From the NCBI GenBank assembly GCA_963920635.1, contig OY987301.1, positions 54,876,560 to 54,940,559 on the forward strand: a DNA stretch of 64,000 nucleotides, given 5' to 3'. Origin of the DNA: Pseudeuparius sepicola (taxonomy: Eukaryota > Arthropoda > Insecta > Coleoptera > Anthribidae). A model generated the notes under the pieces. That model did no database searches. It saw nothing but the letters and a program-made list of their open reading frames with translations, and had not been told where the DNA came from. Shown here one piece after another: positions 31,966 to 42,399 of the stretch. A program made the translations under genes and the position numbers. Position 1 is the first letter of the stretch. Every line of letters starts with the position of its first letter.

Positions 31966-32283
31966 ATGCGGGATATCTTGTCAAAAAAAGTTAAGGACAA
32001 ATTTCAATGTACAAAATGTTTACAATCATTTCAAAATTCGAGTTTAAACATGTCAGATCCAAAGCAATTATTCCTGTTAAACAAACATTATGGTGGCAGC
32101 AACAAACTAACTTTGGTTGTACCTTCGGAAGAAATTACAGTTGTAGTTGAACGTGCGTACTTGCTTTTTAAACGTTATTTTGTTAAGTATAAAGATCGTG
32201 AATTCATTGGTTTAAAGATTAAAAATCAACTCTTAACACAAAATATGCATTGGTTGGGCAATAAAGAAGACCAGTGCTACTAG
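31966..32283 (+). pseudogene. P-transposase-like C-terminal fragment
   Basis: This 105-codon frame has LSKKVKDKFQCTKCLQSFQN, a C-x2-C pair. It is followed by 'LFLLNKHYGGSNKLTLVVPSEEITVVVERAYLLFKRY'-type sequence, here cited only as the blocks KHYGGSNKLTLVVPS and VVERAYLLFK. The order 'K..C..C... (N)GG L..PS ..v......f' occurs near the C-terminus of P-element/THAP transposases. With the THAP exon at 27746 on the same strand and only the mariner composite between them, I infer one disrupted THAP-type P transposase gene. The family call is tentative. Confidence 0.5.
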
Positions 32284-33059
32284 CACAAGGTTTTTTCATT
32301 GGACACTTGGTGAAAACCAATTTATATAAATTTTGCAAATGGTATAAATGTAGTAAGAAAAAATATAGCCAAATAAAATTAAAAACTTACGAAACGAATA
32401 ATAAACGTTAGGTACATTCATTTCGTAAATTGGTAAAATACAGGGAACATCAATAAGCAGCGACAAAAAAATTACGTTTATTTGCTCAAACCTACAATTT
32501 TGTTATCTATTTCACTTTGCGAAAAAACACTAATTATCAATAGTTAATTCTTTTCTGCACTGAAATATACCTAAAGAAGAGGAAGTTCTACTCTCTCCTT
32601 TCCGCAGTTTTTGAAATAAAAATTTGAAATTTTCAGCAATTCATAGTACGGAATTTTTTTCAATTTTGATTCAATATTTGCATTCTTCTCAAAACTTCCC
32701 TTCCAATGTGTACATTAGCATTATTGTTTAAAAAATGATAGATAGATAGAATAGAATGATAGATTGGTCTTTGACGTAGGTATAAGTCGATACGAACTGT
32801 TTAAAATAGTAGAAAAAATTAAAAAAAAAACATTGATTATTGAGTTGGTAGGTACTCCAAGGTTTTAAAATTTTTTCTGCTATTTTATATACAAACAAAT
32901 TTAACTAAATAGGTTTATATTTGAAATATTATGAATTTTCACTTAATTTTTATGAACTGAAAAATTGGCTAATATGGTCCCTAATCGATATAAACTATGG
33001 TTGATACCAAGTTGTACCTTCAAAATTTAGGATATAAATTTATTTCTATTATATTTTCC
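32284..33059. other. AT-rich intergenic sequence
   Basis: No gene, hairpin or tandem repeat of note; only short runs such as GATAGATAGA near 32740. Confidence 0.4.
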
Positions 33060-33270
33060 TGTACTAAATTGATGCCAAAATAATAATAAATTAAAATGTC
33101 ATCAAACTAGGTATTTCATGTATCTTCATCTTTTTACAAAAAAATTTACCTTTCATCTAAAATTTTGAATTTTAGCCATAAAAAGTGGTGAATTTTGGTT
33201 AGATACGAGAAATAGTTTGATGATATTTTGATTTATTGTTATTTTGTCATCAATTTAGAGTACTGGAAAA
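33060..33270. repeat. Foldback MITE
   Basis: The left arm 33060-33125 (TACTAAATTGATGCCAAAAT...) is inverted at about 33203-33270 (...ATTTTGTCATCAATTTAGAGTA). Parts resemble 7610-7770, so the family has at least two copies here. Confidence 0.7.
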
Positions 33271-33984
33271 TTTGCTGTTTTTTATCAAACAAAACCTTAA
33301 AGCGTTAATATAATTTTCTTTTAAAATAGACATATTTTTATTGATATTTAGTAATAAAAAGTTAATAAAATCATAAACTGAGTGATATAAGGGAGTTTTT
33401 ACGAAGTTACCGGTTTTTTAAATTTCAGAAATTTCATCAATATCTTTTATTAAAAAATGGCAAAAAATAAATCTTTTATGATGGCCTTAAAATTTTTCAT
33501 ACTTATGTAAAATTTAAAAAGAAACAACTTTTACAAGTAAATCTTTTTGAAATTTTGATAAATAAACCCACTTTTAGCGATTTCATTTCCCGTGACCACG
33601 TTTGAGTGAGATATTTTTCATCATTTTTAAAGCAAAAGTTAGCCCCAAAGTTAAATTTAAAAGTAAATAATGCGAAATTTTTGGAGGACACTGTGTAAAT
33701 TGTTCCATTCCTTTTGTCAGGGACTCTCTGACAGTCCATTGCACTACATGATAGGATCAGTTTTATGAAATACCTTGTACGCACAAAAATAACTTTATTA
33801 AAAATGTAGGTAATGTTGGAAACGCATTTTTTAATATTACTTTCTCTCTCCAAAATATCTTATTTAGTTATAAAACAAACCTGTAGATATGCTTCATGTT
33901 AGTTTTATGTTAAATTGATTCCAGTTTGATGTAATAAAAGTTTTTGTTCAGTATTATTGCCTACTTCTACTCACGAGTCCAATC
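33271..33984. other. AT-rich intergenic sequence
   Basis: No gene recognised. The minus-strand 116-codon frame at 33503-33853 is AT-driven and without motifs. Confidence 0.4.
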
Positions 33985-34260
33985 AGCAAAGAAAATACTA
34001 CTACCAAAGAACATAGTGTAGTACTATTTTCTTTGCTACTACGCATACGCAACTATTTTCTTTTATATAAGTGAGATTTTCTTTAATCTGGCTTTTTAAC
34101 TGGCGAAATCGGCAACGTCGCGTTTCATTTCGTCTCCGAGTGGTCCCGCGAACTGAAATATATCCGTATTTTATTTGCTTTCTAGCGCGTCGACGTCTCG
34201 ATGTGATTCAAGGTCGCGCATAAGGATGGTTCTTCTATGCGTAGTACCATTTTCTTTGAT
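33985..34260. mobile_element. Small non-autonomous DNA transposon
   Basis: The ends are inverted: GCAAAGAAAATACTACTA (left, about 33986) against TAGTACCATTTTCTTTGAT (right, ending 34260). A third inverted copy of the same motif lies at 34019-34040 and gives an internal hairpin with the left end. The GC-rich middle (CGCGTTTCATTTCGTCTCCG, CGCGTCGACGTCTCGATG) has no frame. The right end abuts errantivirus env sequence exactly. Confidence 0.65.
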
Positions 34261-34763
34261 AGCATACAATTAATTTTCGAAGGTGAAATAATAATTTTTT
34301 TAATCCATTGGCCAGTCCTACCCAACATAGATTTTCAGACATAGGTACTTTATTTATCCTGTTCCATTCCAAAATAAACTGATCTCACCTCCTAAACCTT
34401 ACCTAATCCTAAACGAGGAAAGTAAACTCTACCAATACGAACAAGAACTATGTGAAGAAATTGAGAATATATCTTACTGCCTGAATCGTATTTAGTCACA
34501 TCAAGATTGTATCGTCAAAGTCATACTGAGGAACAAAGCAACGAATTGTAGTACCATAAAGGTCAACATAGAAAAACAAATAACCAAGCACGTTACACCA
34601 AATAATATGCTATTCACTACACTAGTAAGAACTATAATTATTGAGACCTGTTTTGCAACAAAACACCATGGACTACCACCTAAGGGGCCGCGACAGGCAG
34701 GAACTTGGGTCGAAGTTCACACCCTTCTAACACTTCTCAACCGATGTAGCTTTGTCATAAAGC
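34261..34763 (+). pseudogene. env: Errantivirus env, middle part (second relic)
   Basis: The sequence is colinear with 41050-41540 of the minus-strand env and has a TAG and other breaks. It starts at the edge of a small DNA transposon and ends at 34763, where Gypsy copy 2 gag begins. The tail of the same env copy continues at 38715. The coding product would be the receptor-facing to stem region of an errantivirus envelope; this relic cannot encode it. Confidence 0.85.
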
Positions 34764-34765
34764 CC

Positions 34766-35560
34766 GTGCCAACTGATCCTGCAGGCGTCTTCAGAGTTGC
34801 AGTTCATCTCCCACCCTTCTGGCCTGATAAACCTGCGCTTTGGTTCGCACAGGCAGAAGCTGAATTCGAGATCTCTCGTGTAACTCTGGATACAACGAAG
34901 TTCAATTACGTAATCTCCCAGTTGGATCATAGGTATGCTGCCGAAGTGGAGGACATTATCACCTCTCCCCCACCTGCCGATCGATCATCAAACTTAAATC
35001 AGAACTCATCCGCCGTGTATCAGATTCCAGAGAACAACAAATACGTCAATTACTTACTCAAGCTGACATTGGTGATAGGAAACCGTCACAATTTCTCCGA
35101 TATCTTCGAAGTCTTGCTGGTACTGAGACCGTCCCGGACGCGCTTCTACGAACTCTGTGGATCGGCCACTTCCCACAGCATGTTCAAGTCGTCATCGCAA
35201 CTCAGCAAAATGCGCCTTTGGAATCCATCGCTGAACTAGCGGATAAAGTGCATGCAATTGTCCCGCATCACCAGGTTGCTGCTGTAGCCCCTGCCTCGTC
35301 ATCAAGTGAGATGACAAACCTCGTACAAAGAATCGAAGAGCTTTCGCGCCAAGTTGCTGTTCTTTCTGCTCGTCGTACCAACCGCAGATCTCGTTCCAGC
35401 AGTCGCCATCAAGATGAAACCAGGTCATCTTCAACATAAAACTCGCCGTTTTGCTGGTACCATCGTCGGTATGGTAAGAAATCACAGAAATGCACCACCC
35501 CATGCAGCTTTGTACCCCCAAACGCCCACAGCACTCAGTAGTGGGGGCGACGTCTGACTG
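34766..35560 (+). pseudogene. gag: Gypsy copy 2 gag
   Basis: The N-terminal block VPTDPAGVFRVAVHLPPFWP and the continuing capsid-like region are in one frame to about 34985. A lost base then shifts the frame, and later parts appear as ESIAELADKVHAIVPHHQVA and the Arg/Ser-rich tail. After a TAA, the next frame shows CWYHRRYGKKSQKCTTPC near 35453-35506. This is the unusual C-x2-H-type (CHCC-like) gag zinc motif of the CsRn1 clade, and it supports the clade assignment. Broken by several frame changes. Confidence 0.87.
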
Positions 35561-35569
35561 TCAACCATC

Positions 35570-37041
35570 TTCACTTCGCCTCTTCATCATTGATCTGATC
35601 TCCAAGCATCGTTTTCTCTTGGACATTGGCTCTGATTTGACTGTCTACCCCAGAAAGCTTATGAGGGACCGTCTCCAGCGTGCAAACTACGACCAACAAC
35701 TCTAAGATTGCGACCTACGGTACCATGCTTCTCAAGCTCGATTTTGGACTTCGCCGGAGCTTTCAGTGGCGCTTTGTCATAGCGGATGTTGCAGAACCTA
35801 TTCTGGGTGCTGATTTCCTTGCCCATTACCACCTGCTTCCGGATGTTAAGCTTGCTAAACTTATCGATGCCGTTACTGGTCTCTCTGTTACAGGGCGACG
35901 TGCCTACTGTGGCCAGTCCAGCATAAAGACCATTGCAGACAACTCACCGTTTCGTAATCTTCTAGATGAGTTTCCAGACATCACTCGCCCACCCGGTGTA
36001 CCCAGACAAATACGCCATACCACGCTACACCACATCAGAACCACTCCAGGTCCACCAGTCTTCTGTCGAGCTCACCGACTAGCTCCAGACCGCCTCTGCA
36101 TCGCGAAGACCGAGTTTGAAGCTATGGTTCGCGAGGGCACAGCGCGTTGCTCTGAGAGTCCATGGGCGTCTCCTCTCCACCTGGTACCTAAGAAGGACAA
36201 CAGCTGGCGACCCTGCGGTGATTACCGGTCTCTTAATGCACGGACAGTCCCAGACAGGTATCCCATTCGCCACCTTCTAGATTTCTCGCACGCGCTCTCC
36301 GGCTGCACGTTTTTCAGCGTGATTGACTGTGCAAAAGCTTTCACTCAGATTCCAGTCTCCCCAGAAGATGTGCCCAAGACCGCCATCATCACCCCGTTTG
36401 GCCTGTTCGAGTTCATCTTTATGACTTTTGGCCTGCGCAATGCCGCGCAAACATGGCAGCGTTTCATAGACGACGTCCTCCAAGACCTACTATTCTGCTT
36501 TGCCTACCTGGACGACATTCTTGTGTTTTTCAAATCTGAAGAAGAGCACAGAGACCACTTGCGCCCGCTGTTTGGCCGTCTCAACGAACACGGCATTATT
36601 ATAAACCTAAAGAAGTGCGTGCTGGGATCTGACGACGTCATCTTCCTGGGCTACTCCGTATCAGCTACCGGCTGTCGACCTCTGACAAGGTTGCTGCCAT
36701 CGAGACTTTTCCGCGACCTACTACTTCAGCTTCGAAGGTTCCTAGGCATGGTAAATTTCTATCGCCGCCATCTTCCTCACGCTGCTGCTGCCCAGGCGCC
36801 CCTCCACGCTATCCTCTCTGGTCCAAAAGTAAAAGGTTCACATCCCATCACTTGGACTGCAGATTTAGATAGAGCCTTCAAGGATTGCAAGGCCGCCCTG
36901 TCAAATGCTACTCTACTAGCCCATCCATTGGTGCGGCACTCCAACAGAAAACCCGGACTTCTTGGCAGCGGCTCGCCTTTTTCTCGAAGAACCTCAGTTC
37001 CTCGCAGCAAAAATGGAGTGCTTACGATCGCGAGATCCTAG
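35570..37041 (+). pseudogene. pol: Gypsy copy 2 protease, RT and start of RNase H
   Basis: An aspartic protease is seen as RFLLDIGSDLTVYPRKL near 35605-35660, with D-I-G-S in place of the usual D-T/S-G catalytic triad. After a one-base frame change it continues with [21 protein letters not shown] follows in a single frame: [40 protein letters not shown] and the catalytic [11 protein letters not shown] near 36500. Small deletions at about 36684 and 36726 (relative to copy 1) and a 36 bp-scale loss near 36925 break the connection to RNase H. Copy 1 lacks everything before mid-RT, so this copy shows what was replaced. Confidence 0.9.
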
Positions 37042-38335
37042 CCATCTACGAAGCCGTTAAGCATTTTCTACCAATGTTGAAGGCACGCAACTTTATCATC
37101 TTCACGGATCACAAACCATTGATATTCGCCTTCATACAGAAGAAAGAAAAGTTTTCTCCTCGCCAGTTTAATCATTTAGATTTTATTTCGCAGTTTACTA
37201 CCGACATCTGGACTTCTCTGCACTCGCCCGCTCTCAGGAGGAGGACGAGGAACTTCAAGATCTCTTGGTTCACGGCTCCTCTCTCCGCCTCGTGAAGGTT
37301 CCCATCCCTGGTGGTGACTCATCAATCTTCTGCGACGTTAGCGGTACCCGACCTCGTCCATACCTTACACCTTCCTTCCGGCGTCAAGCTTTCGATAGCC
37401 TGCATCAACTAAGTCATCCAGGCATCAACGCATCTCGCCGCCTTGTATCTCAGCGCTTCATCTGGCCGTCCCTGAATAAGAACTGTCGCGATTGGGCTCG
37501 TTCCTGCATCCAGTGCCAGCGCAGCAAGGTATCCCGTCATGTTTCTACGCCACTAGGTGACTATGCTGTTCCTCCGATCCGTTTCGCCCATGTGCACATT
37601 GACTTGATAGGCCCACTTCCCTCTTCAAACGGTTTTCGCTACTGCTTGACAGCCGTACCTTTGCAAGATATCTCCGCCGAAATCGTCGCTAAGGCTCTTG
37701 TGGCTACCTGGATTTCCCGCTACGGTTGTCCACTTCGTATCACTTCTGACAGAGGACGACAGTTTGAATCTCAACTTTTCAAATCACTTGCTAATTTGTG
37801 TGGTATTTCTTTATCTATAACGACGAGTTATCACCCCCAAAGCAATGGTATGGTGGAGCGTTGGCATCGCAGTTTGAAGGCCGCCATCATGTGCCACGAA
37901 GACCCGTCCTGGACAGACTCGCTACCCTTGGTTCTTCTCGGCCTGCGCTCCGCTTGGAAGGCGGATATCAGGTCATCTGTCGCTGAGCTGGTGTATGGTG
38001 AACCACTGCGCGTTCCTGGCGAGTTCCTCTCCCCGTCGCCCTCTTCCCTAGAGCCTTCAGACTTCGTGGAACACTTAAGGGGTCTTATGTGTAGACTCCG
38101 TCCCGTCCGAGCATCAAGACTTGCTTCACCCGGTGTCTTCATCTACCGTGATCTGGCTACCTGCACCCACGTCATGTTACGCACCGACGCCCTCCGCACC
38201 TCCCTGCAACCCCCGTATACTGGACACTACCTAGTTCTGTCCCGAGCCGACAAGACCTTCGACATCATGGTCCAGGGCAAGCGGTCAACAGTGTCGTTGG
38301 ACCGGCTTAAGCCCGCTTACTACCTAGCCGACTAG
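36940..38335 (+). pseudogene. pol: Gypsy copy 2 RNase H and integrase
   Basis: RNase [41 protein letters not shown] and [11 protein letters not shown] at 36930-37150. A deletion of about 80 bp near 37207 removes the 'VVADALSR' block. Integrase: HQLSHPG with CIQCQRSK (37405-37530), [21 protein letters not shown] and an intact [20 protein letters not shown], where copy 1 is frameshifted. A 27 bp in-frame loss removes '[10 protein letters not shown]' relative to copy 1. It ends YYLAD and TAG at 38335. Confidence 0.9.
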
Positions 38336-38541
38336 AATAAGTCTCCTTCGTCCAAGAACAAGAACCCATCATTGTTGACTCCATCTCCACTTTGCCCTGC
38401 ACATCCAGATGGTAGCACCAAGTTTTTATCTCCATGTCCTCTAACGAACAACTCTCTCCCTACAGTCGTCACACGTTCAGGCCGACGTGTTCGTTTCACT
38501 GAGTTCTACAAGGCGTAGCAACTCACTCCGCAGGGGGATGG

Positions 38542-38714
38542 TGTGGCGACCCTCGCCACAACAATGAAGATTTGGCCGGTTATAAAAATAACAAAATGCT
38601 TTGTAACTAGGTAAACAGTTGTAAAAACAGTTTAATAAAATTTGTCAAATCGACAACATAGTTATTATTTTAAGTGGAGTACGTGCTTATTATCCAGCAC
38701 CAACAAACTCCATA
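38542..38714 (+). repeat. Gypsy copy 2, 3' LTR
   Basis: 173 bp, same start and end as the LTRs of copy 1 but missing the 19 bp internal repeat near its 5' edge. It is followed by AGTA and env sequence. Confidence 0.93.
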
Positions 38715-38935
38715 AGTATACTGCTAATGATGACAACATCTCATCCACCAAACTAGTGCAGTTACCTCCACTAGACCTGAAAAATGTTTCTCAGCACTCA
38801 CTCAACTTTGGACTCACAGACATGAATTTAGAAGTAATTAAACAGATTGCTGCGTAGGTGAATTCTCCACAAACAGTTAACCTGCCAGAAGCATCAACAA
38901 AAGACATTCAGTTTCAATGTGGATTATAGTGTTGT
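38715..38935 (+). pseudogene. env: Errantivirus env tail (second relic)
   Basis: This continues the env copy of 34261-34763 after the Gypsy insertion and parallels 40840-41050 on the minus strand, ending with the short hydrophobic C-terminus (MWIIVL...) and a TAG. An in-frame TAG also occurs inside at about 38855. Confidence 0.85.
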
Positions 38936-39558
38936 GCTGTTTTATTGTGTGCATGTAGTTAAGTAATTAATTGCTGGGGGTGCGAACATAGAGTAACCTC
39001 ACAAATATCCCTGCTCGCGCATCGGGCGTGACCATATTGTCAGGAAGTGATCACTTCTTTCTTAATGCCTGTTTTTGAGATACAATAAAGTAAGGGTTAT
39101 TTACCATACGTACCCCTTAGGCAGCGTTTTACTTGTAAGTTTCTAGAAGCCAAATATTGTGGCCACTTGAGATATTAATTATTTATTGATTCATTAAAGT
39201 AAGGTACAATGAGACAGTCGTGCTTTTTATTGTTATTGTTATTATAGTAGAGAAAAACAGTAGTGTGACTACCCACCGAACCACCCTTGAGACAACTCAA
39301 GTCGGGTAGTGTCCGAGCCACTTTCGGCCCCTCGGGCACTCTAAATACCAATCCTCTTTCTTGTTATTTCGAAAAGGTAAGGAGGCTACCAAACCTTCCT
39401 TCCGGCGACCAACCAACCATCTGGCCATCTATTAAACGGGAACAATTACATAACAAAGAAGGGCGCCCAACGTTTCTTAATGACCCCCTTTGATTTGATA
39501 TTTTCTGGAGTTTAGTGTCAACAAAGAATGGCACCCAACTTTAAGTTTTTATTGATAT
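38936..39558. other. Unassigned, partly LTR-like
   Basis: AGTTAAGTAATTAATTGCTG near 38957 resembles an errantivirus LTR start (AGTTA) after the env tail. AATAAAG signals appear near 39085. A CpG-rich stretch lies at 39275-39490 with CGGCGACCAACCAACC. I could not find a second copy in the window to confirm LTR limits. Confidence 0.35.
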
Positions 39559-39920
39559 TGTAACGAAGTTACTATTGATTTTCCGCTAGTTGTGAATTTT
39601 CATTTTATTTCATTTATTTCATCGCCGCGCTATTTGCAACAGCCGGCCGACCGCCGTAGTTTTTTTATATATTCATGAATGATTCTTTTTTTACATAGGA
39701 GACCGGTGGTCGATATTTTAATTGCATTTAATTAAACGTCGGTTTTGATTGTTTTTCGGCTTTCCGCCGCTTGTAAAGAATTGTTTATGTTACCATAAGG
39801 GATGAGGGATACCGACAAGGGGTGGAACCGGGTTACTAACTCAACTTGCTGCTAGAACCACCGTTCTTTTTGGGAATCCGGGTATATGAAAAATTCCCTC
39901 TTAGGGTCGAGGGCTGTGCA
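39559..39920 (+). mobile_element. LTR fragment of the TGTAACGAAGTTAC family
   Basis: It begins TGTAACGAAGTTAC, like the insertion at 19151, and shares the block 'ACCGTTCTTTTTGGGAATCCGGGTAT' position for position with 19430-19455. The rest is diverged. The 3' limit is not visible. Confidence 0.5.
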
Positions 39921-39924
39921 CCAG

Positions 39925-40064
39925 AAAACGTCGCGTAACTGTCAAAAATATAACATAACTGCCAAAAATGTCACGGAACCGTCAAAACGTCGCGTAACTG
40001 TCAAATGTCACGTAACTGTCAAAACGTCACGTAATAATCAAAAATGTTACGTAACTGTCAAATT
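39925..40064 (+). repeat. Minisatellite of CGTAACTGTCAAAA units
   Basis: About seven degenerate tandem units of 14-22 bp, each containing GTAACTGTCAAA or a one- to two-base variant, alternating CGTCGCG and CGTCACG starts. Confidence 0.8.
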
Positions 40065-40194
40065 TGTAAAGAGAAATATATGTGTATGGCCATTAGGAAT
40101 AGGCATTTTATGATAGGTTGAAATAGTACGGCTACATGAAAACTTTTAACTTGAGTAGAAGTCGATATTTTTACATACTTACTAATTTGTGTAT

Positions 40195-40706
40195 AGTAGA
40201 CTTACGTTGCGTCTTCTGCAATCGTGGTGTGGTTCGTTGAAGACGCACACGGATTCAACCTTCTGATCTGGAACTGCAGCTAATCCCTTATCGGCACCAA
40301 ACTTATACACCAATAAAACATACGCGTTTACTCAAGCGATTTATTCGGTTCCGACAGCGAGTTGTACAGATTACAGGACGAGCGGTATAACTAACTTGGT
40401 AGTAGTCAAACGTCTCTTTTATATAAAATTTAAAAGATAATATGCTGTAAAGAAAAAGGTAAGCTTTGATAAAAAGGGGCATAATTAGATGTCCTACGGG
40501 AGATTGCTGACCTATATAATATTACAAGATTATGTACGGTAAAATGTTGACATATGTAAAAGGTTCATAAGATAACTCTCGAGGGATGCCTTAGAACAGC
40601 AAGAATTTAATATGATTATTCTTGAGAAAGTCTTTAGTCAGCGCTAGGTCGCGCGTTATCTTCTGGTGTGCGGCAACTCAATAGCGTAGGGGTTCCAGTG
40701 GCGTAA
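40195..40706 (-). repeat. Errantivirus 3' LTR
   Basis: Downstream of env on the minus strand, a purine tract (AAGGAGGGAGG, about 40724-40707) is followed by AGTTACGCCACTGG, matching the AGTTA start typical of errantivirus LTRs. Inside, in order, are TTTATATAAAAGAGACG (TATA box near 40420) and CCGAATAAATCGC (polyadenylation signal near 40345). The far limit near 40195 is estimated, since no 5' LTR is present for comparison. Confidence 0.65.
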
Positions 40707-40822
40707 CTCCTCCCTCCTTAAGTGATAAGCCTAGGGTTGGTTTGGTGGGCTAGGCGGATCTTGGTTGTTTCTTATTTCTTGACCGAAGATTGGATAGGGA
40801 TAACATAGTCTGTAATAATATG

Positions 40823-42390
40823 TTATAGTAACACTATAATCCACATTGAAACTGAATGTCCTTGTGTTGATGCTTCGGGCAGGTTAATTGTTTGTTGAGA
40901 ATTCACCTTCGCAGCAATTTGTTTCATTACTTCTAAATTCATGTTTGTGAGTCCAAAGTTGAATGAGTGCTGGGAAACATTTTTCAGATCTAATGGAGGT
41001 AACTGCACTAGTTTAGCGGGTGAGATGTTATCATCATTGGCAGTATACTTCTCGTGGTTTATGATAAAGCTGCATTGGTTGAGAAGTGTTAGAAGGTAGC
41101 TTCCAGGTGCTAGTTCATGGTGTTTCGTTGCAGAACAGGTCTCAGTAATGATAGTTCCTATTGGTGTAGTGAATAGCACATTATTTGGTGTGACGTGCTT
41201 GGTTATTTGGTTTTCGATATTGATCCTTATGGTACTGCAATTTGTTGCTTGGTTTCTCAGTATGACGTTGACGATACAATCTTGATCTGACTGAAGACGA
41301 TTCAGGCAGTAAGATATCTTCTCAATTTCTTCACATGGTTCTTCTTCGTATTGGTGGAGTTTACTTTCCTCATTTAGGATTAGGTAAGGTTTAGGGGATG
41401 AGATCAATTTATTTTGGAACGGAACAGGATAAATAAAGTATGTCTGAAAATCTATGTTGAATAGGACTGGGCAGTGGATTAAGAAAATTATTCTTTCTCC
41501 TTCAAAAATTAATTGTATGCTAAAGAATTGATAAAAGCTATGCTGATTGTTGAAACTTGGTAGTTGACTACTGGAGTATATAGATTTCATTTTGGCTAAA
41601 ATAAATTCCAAGTTTTCTAAGGATAAGAACGCTGGGTGTATTTTGTTAAGATTCGCAAACGTGATAGCGTCAACAATTTGATTCAGTTGGTTTCTTAAGC
41701 AATTTAGAGAATTGATAATCAAATGTAATGTGTTTATTTCGTTAATTTGTTCCTGGAATGTATTGATTAAAATCATGGTAATTATTATGTTTGATTCAAA
41801 AATACTGATGTAGAGCAAAAGCAATAACAATTTCCCAAACAACTTCCCAAACAATTTATTATGTTTGACTTGATCTGAAAAAGGCTTTGATACGTATTAT
41901 TCATGAATTCTTTTGCCATTGAAATTTGTGTATTTATTTTTTCTCGTAAAAGGTGATCATTTTTCTTTAAATGTGCTAAAATATTGTTTATTCTTTCTCC
42001 ATCCTCGGAATCCAGATTACCGAATAACCATTTTGATATCCTGCCACCAAGATTTATCAAACCACGTTTGGTTCTAGGTTTTGGGTATATGGTATTCAAT
42101 AAATGTCTCGTTTGCATTAACAAGGCATTTGATTGTTGAATTGATTTATCAGACATGCTACTGAGATTTTTATTTTGAATAATAAAGTTTACCTGAGATT
42201 CTAAATTAATTTGCATATATTCCAAGTCGGTAATATTGAGATAACTTACGAACGTGTGTTTGCCAGATATAATTTTAGTATTGCCAATGTTAATAGGAAC
42301 GATAGGGTTAGATAATTTTTGAACTGAGGAATGTATTGGGTTATATAGAAGGATAAACGAGATCATAAGTAATAGTGTCATCTGAAACAA
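40823..42390 (-). pseudogene. env: Errantivirus envelope glycoprotein gene, frameshifted
   Basis: The first frame (42390 to about 41800) starts with a hydrophobic signal-like stretch (MTLLLMISFILLYN). At about residue 110 it has a furin-type RTKR followed by a hydrophobic, glycine-containing segment, the usual cleavage/fusion-peptide arrangement of errantivirus Env proteins. These Env proteins are related to baculovirus F proteins and mediate entry. A frameshift near 41800-41850, beside a short tandem duplication of a TTGTTTGGGAA unit, moves the remaining 330 or so codons to another frame. That frame ends with MWIIVLL and TAG-side sequence at 40823. It is an old endogenous copy and cannot make a full protein as it stands. 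Confidence 0.85.
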
Positions 42391-42399
42391 GAAAAATAT

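Larger units (their letters stand above)
34764..38714 (+). mobile_element. Gypsy LTR retrotransposon, CsRn1-like, copy 2
   Basis: Closely similar to copy 1 but in another env-flanked site. Homology starts inside gag (CCGTGCCAACTGATCCTGCA at about 34766) with no 5' LTR, leader or primer site. Deletion also took about a dozen bases of the env target. The 3' LTR (38542-38714) has a 19 bp internal deletion and is followed by AGTA. It keeps the zinc knuckle, protease and complete RT that copy 1 lost. Confidence 0.92.

Noticed and set aside
33503..33853. 116-codon minus-strand frame
   Set aside because: AT-rich, Phe/Lys/Asn-dominated, no conserved pattern.
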